From contig CM072908.1 in the NCBI GenBank assembly GCA_037013685.1, positions 2,679,001-2,743,000 on the forward strand: a stretch of 64,000 nt of DNA, written 5' to 3'. A program made the translations under genes and the position numbers. Positions within the stretch are counted from its first letter, which is position 1; each line of letters begins with the position of its first letter. Positions 24,559 through 37,172 of the stretch are shown here, in pieces. Under the pieces are notes generated by a model. It had not been told where the DNA came from and did no database searches. It saw nothing but the letters and a program-made list of their open reading frames with translations. This DNA is from Acridotheres tristis. Lineage: Eukaryota; Chordata; Aves; Passeriformes; Sturnidae.

Positions 24559-27500
24559 CCTTTTTCCTGAGCACAATTAGTAGCTTATAAAAGTTGTTCT
24601 GCTGCAGCAGCAGACCTTGGAGGAAAACATGAACATGACGATTTTGGGGTGTGCTGTTCAGAACAAGGCATGAAATCCTTTTGAAGGAGATGAGATGTTG
24701 TCTCTGGAGCAGTTCTGGCCAATGCTGACACAGGAGCACGACATTCAGGGGGTAAACACGTCAATGATTCAGCAAATCTGATACTTCTCTAAATTACACC
24801 AAAGGAAAGTAAAACTTGGAATAACTATATAAGGCTTTCTCTTCTGCTGACTTGCACGTTGTGTGCAGTCACAGCTCCTCCCACTGAGCTCCGTGGCCAT
24901 CCCTCTCTGCCAGGGTGAAAGTTCCAGCTGCCCAGATGTGACAGGAGTAACATCTGACAGATGCACTTTGTGCATTACCCAAATGCCACGATGGTTTCAT
25001 GCTGAAAACAAAGAGCAGGAGGCACTGCTGGGCAGGCAGCTCCATCCATGGCAGGGCAGGAGAGGGCTCAAGGTGTTCACACAACTACAACACAAGTCAG
25101 AGAGCAGTGTCTGAAACCAGGAGTAAGAATAAAATACAAGGAAGGTTCAGCTGTGAACATGGAATGTTTTTAAAGTGATGGATGACAAAAGACTGATCTC
25201 TTTTTTCTAAAGAAGAGAACCTGATTAATTTCTGTTTCTGAATAATAAAGAGCATTTTAAACCAGCCATACCTGGTTAATATGAATCATTCTATAAACTG
25301 TTTTTTCCTCCCACACAGCACAGAACCTCCAGATTAACAAATATGCTGGAATGCAGAAGGCACATCTGGTCTGCATTACTGTGGACCCGGCTGTAATCAC
25401 ATGAGAAAGCTACCTTGGGTTTTTATGTAGAAATGTTTGTATTATACAAACCCCTGTTGCCAAGCAATTTTTATTAAAACAGCCAGTTTATGCTCAATAT
25501 AGTGTCCTGCTGAGGAGCTCGGAATGCCATGCAAATCTGCTCACAGCTTCACTGCCAGTGCTCGAGTTCCAGGGGCTGAGCGTCACCAGAGGAGGAGGTG
25601 ATGGCTGTGGTGGCTGAGCTTTGTCTGAACCAACAATTTCCCTTTGGAATCTCCAGTTGTTGCTGCCGTCCTGACAGCCTTGCCTTGTCACAGTCTCAGT
25701 GGATTGCTAAGGAAACTGGGAATGCAACCACCATTCTGCCTGGTTATAATGACACAGAAATTAAAATATCACTACCTGGGCTAAGCTAGTACTCCAGGTG
25801 GGCCTGCATTCCAAAAGTGGGGAATTAAACCAAAACGTATTGTAGCCAAGAGGAGCATGGCAGGGTTAGTTTTGAAGGCCAGAGGGTTTCTAATGATGCA
25901 TGGAAGATTAGAAATGCTTACTTTGAAATCCCAATTCTCAGGACATAATTTTAGAAGTTGCTTAGGATAATTCTCTTAGGGACTTAAAATGATTAAGATT
26001 TACTATGTGCTTTAAAGATGCTTCACATTAGAATACTGATCTGACCTGACTAGCAGTGCTTCCCAGAACTTGAGTCTAAAAGTGTAACTGTAAATCCAGA
26101 GGTTTGGCTGAGTGAAATTTAGGTAAATAAGTATCTGTGAAACTTCTCACACTGAAGCCATGTTCATGTAGACATACTGGCGAGGTGTCTGGTGGTAGAA
26201 AGCTGGAATTAAATACTACAAAATTATTTTCCTCTTATCCTGCAAGAGTCAGGACAGTTGGTACTTGTGGTAGATTAGGAAAACTTCCCCAGTATTTTTC
26301 ATGATCTGACCCTCCTGAGTTAAGAATGTTTTATTTTTTGTCTTTCCAACTCAGAGTGTGCTTCAGAAATGGTTACACACAGTAAACCTGAACGAGAGGC
26401 ACTAAAGGTCATGAGACAGGAAGGGGAAGGAGGAGGTTTTTTTGGTTGTGTCAGTCACAACTGTCTGCAGGAAACCACAGAAACCTGCCCCAGTCTGGGG
26501 GACGTCCAGTCACAACACACGTCCTTGGCCAAGTGGTTCCTTCCTGTCCTACAATTCTGCATGTCCTCGAACAGGGAACTTTCTTCTCTTCCCCAGCCTG
26601 CCCAGGGGGAGAGCTGGGAGCTCTCACAGAGTGTGTGCGAGTTTATATCCTGCCCTGGCAGGATTGTCTTGCTTTAGTTTGTTTTAAAATGCTGTTGCTG
26701 AACAAGCAAAGGCCGATGGATGGAGGGGCTGCAGGTGCCTCGTCCCCTCCCTGTGCCCTTTCCTGCATTCCACAACTGGGACATGGCTCTTCCTGTCCTG
26801 CCTGGTTAGAAATTGAATGTGTTCTTTCAAATAAGTGTGACAATCCTGGATGGTTTGTGCTTCCACAAAGTGGTGAGCAGTTTGTAGAATCAGGCCCTAA
26901 GATTTTACACATCTGGGATCCACTACATGCTGTGTCCACATGGAAAATCTGCATAATATTTAACCTAATGGGTGAATTTAAACTCCTGCAGCTAAGTCAG
27001 TGCAGCTGTACTTGGAATGTGTGCAAATAGATCTGATAAGAATTGTCTTTTTGTTTAGATTTGTCAGTTAGGAACATCTTAATTTTAAGTACAACACACA
27101 AAAAATACGAGTTTGTTGCTGTTGACACCACTTTAGTTTGAAACGGGTGCAGCTTTTCAGTGTAGGAATGATGTTGGTGTTCCTTTCCTCATGAACAGTT
27201 TAATTGCTCTCCTTTAAAGAGAAGTTTAAATCTCCAAGGGAGTGTGTGCCAGACTCCTGACATGCATGACAATTGAACTGTGTCTTTTCCTGCCTGCTAT
27301 TTAACAACACTATTGGCATATAAAATCACTTAAATTGAATGACTTGGCCTAGCTGAAAGTGGTTTAGGTGCAGAGATAAAACTAAGGTAATGAAGTTGTG
27401 TTATTAGCATAAAACTGAATTTTGTCTTGATACTCTCTCTTACTACAGTGATGATTTAAAAAAACCCCAAACCACCATGCCTGTCCTGTAGCAGGACTTG

Positions 27501-29847
27501 TACAGCTTATTAAATCCATATACAGCCATGCAGTGAGGTGCCACTTTCCCTTATTTATACTGAACATGCTCATTATATTTAATTTTTTAGTGCAGGAGCC
27601 CTGTTAGAGCTATAGATGTACCACCTTTTTTGAACACATTTTCTTGGCACAAATTGGTGTGTTTTGTTGGTCTGTCACATCAAGCAATATCCTTGTCAGT
27701 GCCAACTAATTGCTATCAATCAACCGCTGAGCATGAAAGGCTGGTCTGAACGTTTATTAAAGCACGTTAGAAAGCACAGGACACACGATTCCTCCTCAAA
27801 GAGGAGAATGGGAGGGTGGTTCTGTAGGAAACAGGCTGACACATCCCCGTTTTGTGTGGCGGGTGGGTAGATGGAGCAGGCGTGAGTGATTTATGTCAGG
27901 ATTTAGTGCCTGTCACTTGAGAGCGAGTGTGAAAGTGGTCAGGAGGAAACCATTCCTCCCTGATTGCTGCAGGGAGCATCGGGGACCATCTGCCTGCTCA
28001 CACACACGGCTGGCAGAGCTGCTGCAGGGCAGCGAGCAGTGCAGGTGATGCTGCACCAGCATCCACTCGGTTAATTCAGGGTATAATTGACTCGAGTCGG
28101 AATTTCTCCCTCTTGTTAACTCGTCTGTTTTTGCAGGCTGTTTATTTCAGTGTGTGCTGCCTCCTGGATTGTCTTGGCATCCAACCCGGCGTTTAAATTG
28201 TGTATAATTTATTAAGATAACGGTAGTCTGTAGCCTGGTTGTCCGGAGCTGTTGCTTTTCCTGCCTCCCTTGTTCTTGGGTGCAGACCCAGCATCCCTCC
28301 CAAGGCTTTGCAAGCCCTGGATGAGGAGCTGGTGTCCTTCCCTGGAGCAGCCGTGCCCAGCAGCTCCGTGTGGATCCAAACCCAAAAGGTCAGAGCTCTT
28401 GTGCGTGTGTTTATTACCTTCCCTTGGCTCCTCGGGAGTCCCATTTCATGACCATCATCAGTTCTGGCCAGGGCACCACGCAGGTCAGGGCTGTTTTCTC
28501 TTTTTTTTATGGCTCCTGATGTTTTGTTTTTTTTTTTTAAGGGGAAACAGTCGTTCCTTCTCTTTCTCACAAGCAAAACTGGAAGTTCTAGAAATAATGT
28601 TGGCTATCAAGGTTTGAAACGTTTTTATTCTTTAAGAGAAGCTGAGTGTTCACCTTAATTTTAAAACAAGACATAAACTTCAAAACCCAAAGCAATTGCA
28701 AGGCTTCACAGCTGTCTGGAATAACAGCCTGAGTGTAGGAAAAGGAGCAGGGTTGGAAATAAGGGAGAAACAGCTGTGCCTCATTTTGGCCTCTCTTTCC
28801 TAACAGCAGGAACCCTTTTCCCACTGAAGGACTTGTAGACTGCAGTTTACTGGTGCCCTGTACACTCATAAACCATTTTGAGGGCCCTTAGGCTTTTTTT
28901 TTTTTTTCTCCTTGAAAATGGGAAACATAATTCTGGAAAATGTGACTTGCTATGATAGGAGGTACAAAAAAACCTAAATTCTGAGAAGTGAACAGGTTTT
29001 GGGAGAAAGAGGAAGAATCACACTCCCCCTCCCCCTTTTTAATCTGACTGTGCTGGATGGTGGAGTTAGGTAAGTAACACATATTTTGTGTTTCATATTT
29101 AAATTGTGATGATGGGTTTGGAAGAATTTTCACAGCTAAGTATCTTGCTTTCTGACTGGAAGATGTGTTTTGTTCCTACAGTTCTATTCTGGAATTCTGT
29201 TACCTATCTTCTGTTGTTTCACAAGGGATTCCTTATGGTTTGGGAACTTTTTATGTAGTAGTAGTTTAGTTCTCCCCCTCCCCTTATTTATTTAAAATAA
29301 GCAAACAAACAAAAAAGTGGACGAATTATCATTAAAGCACTTGAACACTAGAGCAATATATTACTCCTTCTTGTTAAAGTCATTTGTCTTACCGTTCATA
29401 TGCATTGTCATTAAGTTACATTTTAATTTCCTTGTGAATGGTATAGGAAAATATTTTCCAAATGGATTTCTCGAGAGCTTTGCTGATAACAGACAGTAAT
29501 GGGGCATTTTTCTGCAAAAGCACAGCAGAGCTGCTGTTCTATATCACAGAATTTGAATGTATCTTTGGAGAAATATCCAAGAGCACTGATTGCTTTGCCC
29601 AGGTGGACTGTTAGAGAAGTGCACGTTCCCCAACTGCAGATCAGCTTTCATCATTCACTGGGATCTTTCCTAATCCATCACAGGCGCCTTCAGAGAAAAC
29701 CCCAGAGAAGTCTGCAGGAGACCTGGGCTTTTGCTGGGGTAGCCTAAGTAACAGAACACAGTCAAAATATAGAAACAGGGCTTTAAATTTCATAAGCTGC
29801 TTTACAAACAGGCTAATGTTCCAGGATAATGTTGGGGGGTTTTTTTG

Positions 29848-29873
29848 TTTTTTTTTTTTTTTTTTTTTTTTTT
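29848..29873. repeat. Poly(T) tract, 26 bp
   Basis: A pure T26 run is preceded by a G6/T7 block. About 70 bp later comes an A17 run (29944-29960), so the two could pair as an imperfect A/T hairpin in single strands. This arrangement may be coincidence of two slippage-prone tracts. Confidence 0.9.
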
Positions 29874-29943
29874 CTTTAAAATTAAGCAATACAAGGCCCA
29901 AAACCAGACATTTACTCATCAAAAATGAAGGCTATGGACACGT

Positions 29944-29960
29944 AAAAAAAAAAAAAAAAA
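29944..29960. repeat. Poly(A) tract, 17 bp
   Basis: A pure A17 run following cacgt. There is no polyadenylation-signal-plus-gene-body arrangement upstream that would identify a processed pseudogene. Confidence 0.9.
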
Positions 29961-32844
29961 GATGTGTTTAATTAAGATAAAGATCTCCATAGGAAAAGGA
30001 GAGGGATTATAATGCACTTAAGGTCTTAATTTTTGTGTTCTCATACTTCCAGGGAAGCCTCAGTTGCCTTCACTGGAAGCATTGGGTTTCTTTCCCAGAG
30101 AAGCTGGGCTCTGCAGATGGTGTTGGATGGGAGCCTTTGCTGAGATGCTCTTGGGGAAGCAGTGCCAGGAGAGGAGAGGCCCAGGCTGTGTCAGCCAGGG
30201 TCACTGTGGAGGATTTGGGTTTGTCTTTGGAACCCATTTCCTTCAGGCCATGGGGCATTGCTGGGGTTTGCCAGGTGAAGCTTTGTTTGCTGCAGGCTTA
30301 AATTTCATTTTTCAAGACATTAATTCAGAAGTATTTGAAATATGCATTTCCCCCTTTTCCCCCTAGTTAAAATAAGATAAACCTAAAGTTTTTCAGCTCT
30401 CGACTTCCCTCCTGAAGCCTGAGCTGGACCTGTGCTGGAACTTCCCAATTGCAACTTGGTGGTGTTTCAGTGCAATGAGTTGTTCACAATCAGAGTTCAG
30501 CATCTTGGCTTCTATTGAACTTTTCCCTTTTTGTCACAAAATATTGAAAGTGAGGAAGTGAGTATTTGTTTTTGGTTGTCCAAACCAAAACCACCTCAAA
30601 AGGGTTCAGGTTCTGGGAAGCAGTGAGGCTTGTGTTGGTTTGTAGGTTTGTCATAGAGTGTTCCACAAAGTGTTATTCAATCACTGCCTGTATTTTTAGT
30701 CACAGTTTATTTGTATTATGGTAGAATTCGGAGGTAGTAAAAACACAATAAAGGTTCCCACTGCTGGGAAGTTCAGTACATAATCCCAGAGAAAACTCAG
30801 TGGATGCAGTGGAAAAGTGGAGGAAGAAAACCAAGCCCCCTCCAATGTGCATTGGTACATGTGTCCTAAAACCAACCCCAAATCCTTGCCAGATTCCATT
30901 GGCTTGGTTATCAGGCCAGAGCAATTTCTGAACTGCAAAAAGCAGGAATGCCATTGTGTCCCAGGAAATAATGATCCTGCAACATTTACATCACACCAAA
31001 TCTGCCTGTCACTGTTTGAATGGTGGAACAGATCTAATTCCCAGCTGCACTTCCAGAGGGAATCTGAAAAAGGCAGGGTCACAGGGAGGTGTCCCTGTTG
31101 GCTCTGCAACTGGTTACAAGATTATTTGCTTTTTTTGGTGTACGCAGTGACAAGTGCCTGGTCTGTATTTGTACACAACTTGAAAGCAGAATGATTTGCA
31201 TTCGATGGCACAGACACAAAAATGGACATATGGATTGTTTTGAAGGAAGTGAAAGTTGTTTTGTTTCTGCAAACTGGAGCAGTTAAAAATACATTGTCAA
31301 AAAAATTTCTAAACCCACTTTTCCTTCAGGCAGTTCAGTGAGAGCTTGTTTAGGAGTTAATATCGCAGGCTTGAGTGACTTGAAGTTGTAAGAACCCTTG
31401 GAATGTGTAAAGAGGGGAAGGATTCCGTAGATAAGGCTGAACTCTGAACTCGGGGCACAATCCAGTTTACAGTTAATCTCCCCCCATAAAAGCAGCATCA
31501 GCTGTCAGACCGAGCCAGGACACCACTCCTCCTCTTCAGCTTGTCCAAATAAAGAAAGTAGGCTATTGCACCTGAGAGGAGAGCAGGGAAGGTGGATTCT
31601 GTGATTCCTGAGCTTTGAAGCACACAGAGCAGTAGTAGAAAAAGAAAGGAAAAGAGGAAGTGTCGATCTAAGGTGGTTCAGTCTCATGGAAACTGAGTCC
31701 TCTTGAAGGGCAGCTGGTTTTTTTGGGGTTTTTTTACTACTAAGCCCATTGCTCTGACAGCCCATGATCCCCCAAGCCCATTTCCATTCCTGGATGTCAT
31801 TGGGAGCTCTCAGGGACTGCACTGTGCAGCTGTGGAAGCAGCAAATTTGGAGTTACCTGTTTGTGTGCAAACACAAGAGAAGAGGGGGAAGAGAGACACC
31901 CACTGCAGCTGTGCTGTCTTTCCAAAATGCTTCTGTTTCAAAATGGTAAAAACCTGACATAGACATGACTCCAAGTCCAGTATTTTATCAGTAGAGGCCT
32001 GTTACTTAGTTTGCATCTTAATGTCCTTTCCTTTTTGGGATTGTTGTAGTTCCCTCCTAATTTCACCCCTCAACGAAGCTCTGAAGAAGTTGCTCATGTA
32101 GGAAAACGTGGAGTGAGTAGGTTTGTGTGAGTCTTATTTTCTTACTTTGATTCTGTGGCAATCAGTCTTGTTCATGTGTTTAATCTTAAGTATTTTCTGC
32201 GAGGATAAACCTCTTTGAGTTGATTCTAGAACACAGAAAAATAGTCTGTGATTATAAACAGAAGTAGGACGAGATTATTGTTGGATCATACCTGCATCTT
32301 GATGATAATGGTCAGCTTGAGGGTATTTGAAATGTGGACTTAACAGCTGTTGAAAAATCTGCAAGGGAAAAAAGTACATAAACTTTAAATCCAGGAATTT
32401 GCATTCTTTGCCAAAAGCTGATTGGGAATTTGCATTGACTGCCCAAGTAATGACTGGGCAGCTGGTGACAATTAGATCTCTTTATCTTGATTTTAGCACC
32501 TGATGTGCTTTGACCTTCTCTCTTGCTCCTCCAGAAATGAAGGGATGTGAAAACAAAATCTATTTCCAAAATCCTAAACCAGTCCCACAGGCAGAACAAA
32601 CTTGCATTCGGTCATTCTACATGGAGCAACAATTTGTGACCTTACTAAAATCAGGAGATTGCTGTGTCATTCTAACTCTCATTTCCTCAGTATATTCCCT
32701 TTTTACATCATTCCAGCTGATTTTCTGACCTAGGACATCATTAATTTTCTTACAATCAGAGTATGGGGGTATTAAGAACTGGGCATGGGTGTGAAGGTTG
32801 GGCAGTTGGTTTCTATTTTGGACTGCTGCTGAGTGATGGACTCG

Positions 32845-32960
32845 AAATCCTTGTCTCTGTTAACCTGCCTGCAAAAATGGAGATAATGCTGCTTATAGAC
32901 TTATATGAAGCACTTAGAGGGTTATCTTTTTTGATAGGCTGCTTGTTAGGGAAGGATAAA
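32845..32960 (+). mobile_element. Possible MIR-type SINE fragment
   Basis: The string ctctgttaacctgcctgcaa aaatggagataatgctgctt resembles the MIR centre (CTCTGTGCCTCAGTTTCCTCATCTGTAAAATGGGGATAATAATACTTACC, shown here as family knowledge in summary form). It is followed by atgaagcacttagagggtta, which could be the diverged tail. No clear tRNA-like start is seen. It is a low-confidence call. Confidence 0.35.
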
Positions 32961-33093
32961 ATGGCTTGAGAGCTTGTGCCAAAACTAGACTGCACTGAAC
33001 ATTTGGAGAAATTGATTTTAATTTAAATTTTCACTCTCGCTGCTGGTGGAAGCCAGAAGGGAAGGAGCACTTCAAAAAGCAAGTCTCACTGGC

Positions 33094-33109
33094 TTTTTTT
33101 TTTTTTTTT
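33094..33109. repeat. Poly(T) tract, 16 bp
   Basis: A pure run of 16 T follows cactggc. It has no associated element. Confidence 0.85.
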
Positions 33110-36100
33110 GGGCTCTTTCTGGAAGGCAGGAGTGCAGCAGTTCCCATGGAAGAGGTGCAGCCCATGTTTTTAATGACTGAAGCTGGGCCATCACTGATGA
33201 GGCCGAGTTCTTATTTAAACTAACTGTCAAACCCAGCTACTTGTGCTGTGAGCTGCAATAAATACCCTGTTCTGCTGTTCCTTTTCAAGCAGGGCCCTGC
33301 TAATGCCAGCAGAGGCTCTTGCTGAGGAGATTCCAAAGGAAAGGATTGGACCTTTGAAATAGAGACAGCACCAGAAGAAACACCCATGGGACTCTAAGTG
33401 ATACCTCTGAAGTGTGTAGGGCAGTGCCCAAGCCTTGTTGCTGTCAGCTGGAAATGTCATTATTAAGAGGCCATTATTAGGAGTGCCAGCTTCTTTTCAG
33501 TGCCAGGCTTGGTGGTGGTGTCGAGGATTCACCATTCCCATTAAAATTACATATTTGAGAGAAGCCTCCTGTATCCTGCTGGAATTGCAATTCCTGTATC
33601 CCACTGGGATTGCTGGTGGGGCCAGTGTGTTCCGAGAGTGTTTGGCTCTTCCTGTGCCCTTTGGAGCTCCTGCAGCCAGCCGGGCTTGGAGAGGGGCACA
33701 GGGAGGTGAGGGAGTGTCTGCTTGGCTGGCCCTTATCACCTGCCACCACTTCTTCAAAGGTTGCTCAAGGTTTAAAGTTCTGGGTTTGAGTAATCGGCCC
33801 GGGAGGACCTTACAGAGGGAAACAAAGGCTGAATACCGAGCTGTTAATGCTGTCACCAAGGAAGTGGCTGGGTTTGTCTGAATTTACAACCTTCTGAGGG
33901 AACCCAAAATGCTCTGCTTACATTCTGCCTTTGAAAGGAAAGTGTCCTCTTGGCTATATTTTTCAGCCCCCGTTTCTATCCCCTCCCCCCCATATTTTTT
34001 TAAGCCACCATTTTCTTCCTATGCTTGTTCTCTAGGGTTTTTTTTGTCATTATATCATGTTTCTCAGTGGAGATGCTTTTTTTTCCTTAAAAAAAAAAAG
34101 AAAGAAAAGCAGCCTCTCATCAGAGGAATGTGCAAGCAGAGTACATTTAAGAGCCACATTCTGTGCTGCCATGGCAACCAGAGTTTTAAAAATGATACCG
34201 TCGGTGTTCCAAAATGATGCAACCTACAATGAACATCAGGAATAATTAAGAAAAGTCGTGTGTGCTCTATGCTCAGGAGAAGAAATGATGAGGGGACCAT
34301 TTCTCTATTGATTCTTTCCCCCTCCAAGTGACATGTGCTGCTGTTTGGGGTGGGTTTTTGCACCAGCAATACTCTCACAGGAGTCAATGGCAGGTTTGTG
34401 AGGGACCTCCTTGTTTTTTCCTGAGGGGTTTTCTAAGGTTTTGCCCCTGCTGAATCTCTTTATTTATTTATTTCAGTACTTGCAGAGCTGGGGTGTAGCT
34501 CCATGTTTGTTTTCCTCCAGGGCCTTCCAGCCCTTGCTGGTATCCACAGCCAGGAGTTCTTGACACAACATACAGGCTGTGGCATAATGTAAATGCTCTG
34601 CATTTATTATTGTCCCTTTTAAATCTTCATTTCCATCTTTCATTCTACTGCCAGTACTGGAGAGGGAGCAGTAAAACCTGGAAGTCCCAGGGGTGGGTGC
34701 TGGTGTGTGGAGGAGTCAGGAGGGCTTGCAAATGGCAAAGGTCACAGGTTAAGACCCTTCAGTGAGGAGCACAGAAGTCTGAACTTGTTAATGAAATGAC
34801 TGGGATTTTTAGCTGGGCTGGGAAAGGGAGGAGATTGGGAAGGAATAGCAGCCCCAGCTTTTGGGAAGTCTCATGAAGTTCAATTGTGAATATTGCTGTT
34901 AATGCCATGAACTGGATGCCTTCTCCTACCTCATTTTTTTTTTTCAAACCAAAAATTAGCTTTTTTCCAAATAAACTGTTCAGTCTATTTTACTGAATCC
35001 TGCTGTTTGCCAGACATCTAAGTAGAAATTATATCTGCTAATTAAATTACTATAATCCAAATAACCATGCAAGTTCCAAACAGGATTGCTATGCTGGGGG
35101 AACTTAGTGCATTTCCAGTTGAAGGAGAAACATTTCTTTAGTGGGCATGGAAGGTTCTGCTCTTTTGCTGATTCCTCAGATCTTCATAACCAGCCAAATT
35201 AAGTATTTCAGACATAGGTCTGTGCATGAAAGTAGTATAAAACACCAAAATTACTTCTGAATTCCACTTCCTGAAAAGCTGCTAAGTTTTTCTTTCCTTT
35301 TCCTGCTCTGCTTGTGTCTGTTTTTGTGCCCAACCACAGACAAGCCTTGAGAAACAGGTTCTGTATCCCTTCAAGGTTGTTTCACGAGGACCTTAAACAA
35401 TGATTATAAAAGAAAAAACCCAAACCAATACCCAGAGGAGCCAGGAGTGAATGGTCCAAGGCCAGCTCACTCCCATCTGTTCCAGAAGGGTGAGATTGCA
35501 CATCCCAGCAGTGTAATTGCCACCCACAGCTGTACCTCCACACCCCCACGCTCCCTTCCCCCTCCTCCCAGCATCTCCACCCGGAAAGCCAGAAAGAAAC
35601 AGTTCTGTGGTAACGTGGAGTTTCTTGTTGTTAATTGTTTGGGGTGAATCTGTAAAAGAACACGGAGTTCATGCCCCAACCACTTCCCTAGAGCCTGGTA
35701 TTATAAGAATCTGATTTCTTTCCTCTTTTGCTGACGAGACAGATTGAAAGTGTGTTTTATGGGCACACCCTTTCAGGTTTCTCTATCTCCTCTCTTGCAT
35801 TAATTTTTAATCACTTCCTCCAGTTGACATGCAACAACGCCTCTGAGGACTGGCTGGATTTATTCTCAGGCAGGCACTGCTCAGCCTTTATCAAAAAAAA
35901 TCTAAGGTGACATGACCTTAAAAACTTCAGAAAACGGATTCTAATTTCAGATAGGCTGGTGTGCATTGGCTTCAGGGGAGTAACACGAGGCTTCTGGAGA
36001 TGGGAATCACAAAAACACCCCTTGTACTGGAGAGCAAATTCAGGGTTTCCTGGGTTATCACATGTGCCTGTTAGCAGAGGATTCCTTGTGCAATTATGGA

Positions 36101-36789
36101 ATTATGGAAGTGCTGCCCAGTTTTCAGGCAAGAGAGAAAGGTCCTGCTGGTTCATTAACCCTCTTGTTCTGAAGTTTTAAACTCAGAGAGGGAAGTGAAT
36201 ACTTGGGAGGTTGTGAATGTCTGTGTATGGATATGTATTGAAAGGGTATGTATGAAATACTCCACAGATGACTAAAGATGCAGTTCCATTTCCCAGGTGA
36301 TGTGCCAAATTCATTCCAATTAACTAGAAAAGCAGCACGGGGGAAGGGGGGATTTATGTATTTAGTGTGAGTAACCTTTTCCCAGTTTGAAAAGTAGCCA
36401 GCACTGCATCTATGGCATCCCAACCCTTGTTAATACTCAGCTCCCTGGCACTAGGGGGGCAGATTTTAGTGCTGGACACTTGGTGTCTGTCTAGCAGCCT
36501 TTGTTGCTCGTTCATGGGCTGAGAATTTGGGTCAGGAACCCGAAAGGAGCTGCAGGTGAGGTGAGCTGGGGCTGCAGCCCCTGCCCACAGCGCGGGGCAG
36601 CGGCTCTGCCCGTGCAGGTGCTCCTTGAAGCCTTCAGCTGCTCCGGGTTGCCTGTCCTGGAGGCACGAGAGGAAGTCATGCGGTGCTGCTGAATGGATTT
36701 GCCTTGGACACGGTCCCAGCCAGGGAAATTGTGTGACAATTTTAGGGCAAAGGTTCCCCTTGGGTGACATTCGACAATATTTCAAATAT

Positions 36790-37172
36790 CCCGTGTGCTT
36801 TCCCCGGCCCGGCCCTCCTCCGCCCCGAGACAAATCAGGCCGCGGAGAATTAATGAGCTGCTGGCTGGGGATGCCCCGCGCGTCCCGGGGTGACAGAGGG
36901 TGACAAAGGGTGACAGAGGGTGACAAAGGAGCGGCGGGTGCGGGTCGGGCCGTGCGGGAGCCTTTGCGGAGCCCATGAGCGGTACCCGCACGGAGCGGAG
37001 CGCCTGGGAAAGGACACGGCACATCCCCCCCAGCGGGCTGTGGTGGCGGAAAAGCGGCCAGGGAGGGCTGCAGAGGCCGGCAGGGAGCCCAGGCTCCCCC
37101 GGCTCCTCCAGGGATGCCTGCGGGATGCGTCAGCGGCGGCAGCCGGGGCGGGCGCGGGGCGGAACAGCCGCA
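36790..37172. promoter_or_regulatory. CpG island, likely promoter / first-exon region
   Basis: By hand count about 39 CpG dinucleotides fall in roughly 380 bp, against only a handful per kilobase elsewhere in the window. G+C is very high, with GC-box-like blocks such as ggggcgggcgcggggcgg near 37144-37161 and a gcgtcagc CRE/AP-1-like site near 37127-37134. CpG islands of this kind in vertebrates usually mark promoters and first exons that stay unmethylated in the germline. No TATA box is evident and the direction of transcription is not clear. Open frames crossing it on both strands (up to 222 codons) are the expected by-product of high G+C. It may be an alternative promoter of the gene holding the 46.0 kb exon, which is inference. 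Confidence 0.75.
36888..36929 (+). repeat. 10-bp tandem repeat, 4 copies
   Basis: The units gggtgacaga and gggtgacaaa alternate (A, B, A, B), giving 40 bp plus two bases inside the CpG island. The strict alternation suggests duplication of a 20-bp dimer. Each unit carries a GTGACA core resembling TGACA half-sites used by TALE homeodomain factors, a resemblance only. Confidence 0.9.

Larger units (their letters stand above)
24559..36789. other. Non-coding sequence
   Basis: No gene is recognised. T tracts lie at 29848-29873 (26 T) and 33094-33109 (16 T), with an A tract at 29944-29960 (17 A). A weak MIR-like block lies near 32.85 kb. An imperfect 25-bp duplication of tcctgtatcctgctggaatt type sits at about 33567-33615. 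A splice-bounded 63-bp open segment at 32050-32112 is treated as a finding. All longer open frames (for example 26446-27030) lack domains. Confidence 0.55.
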
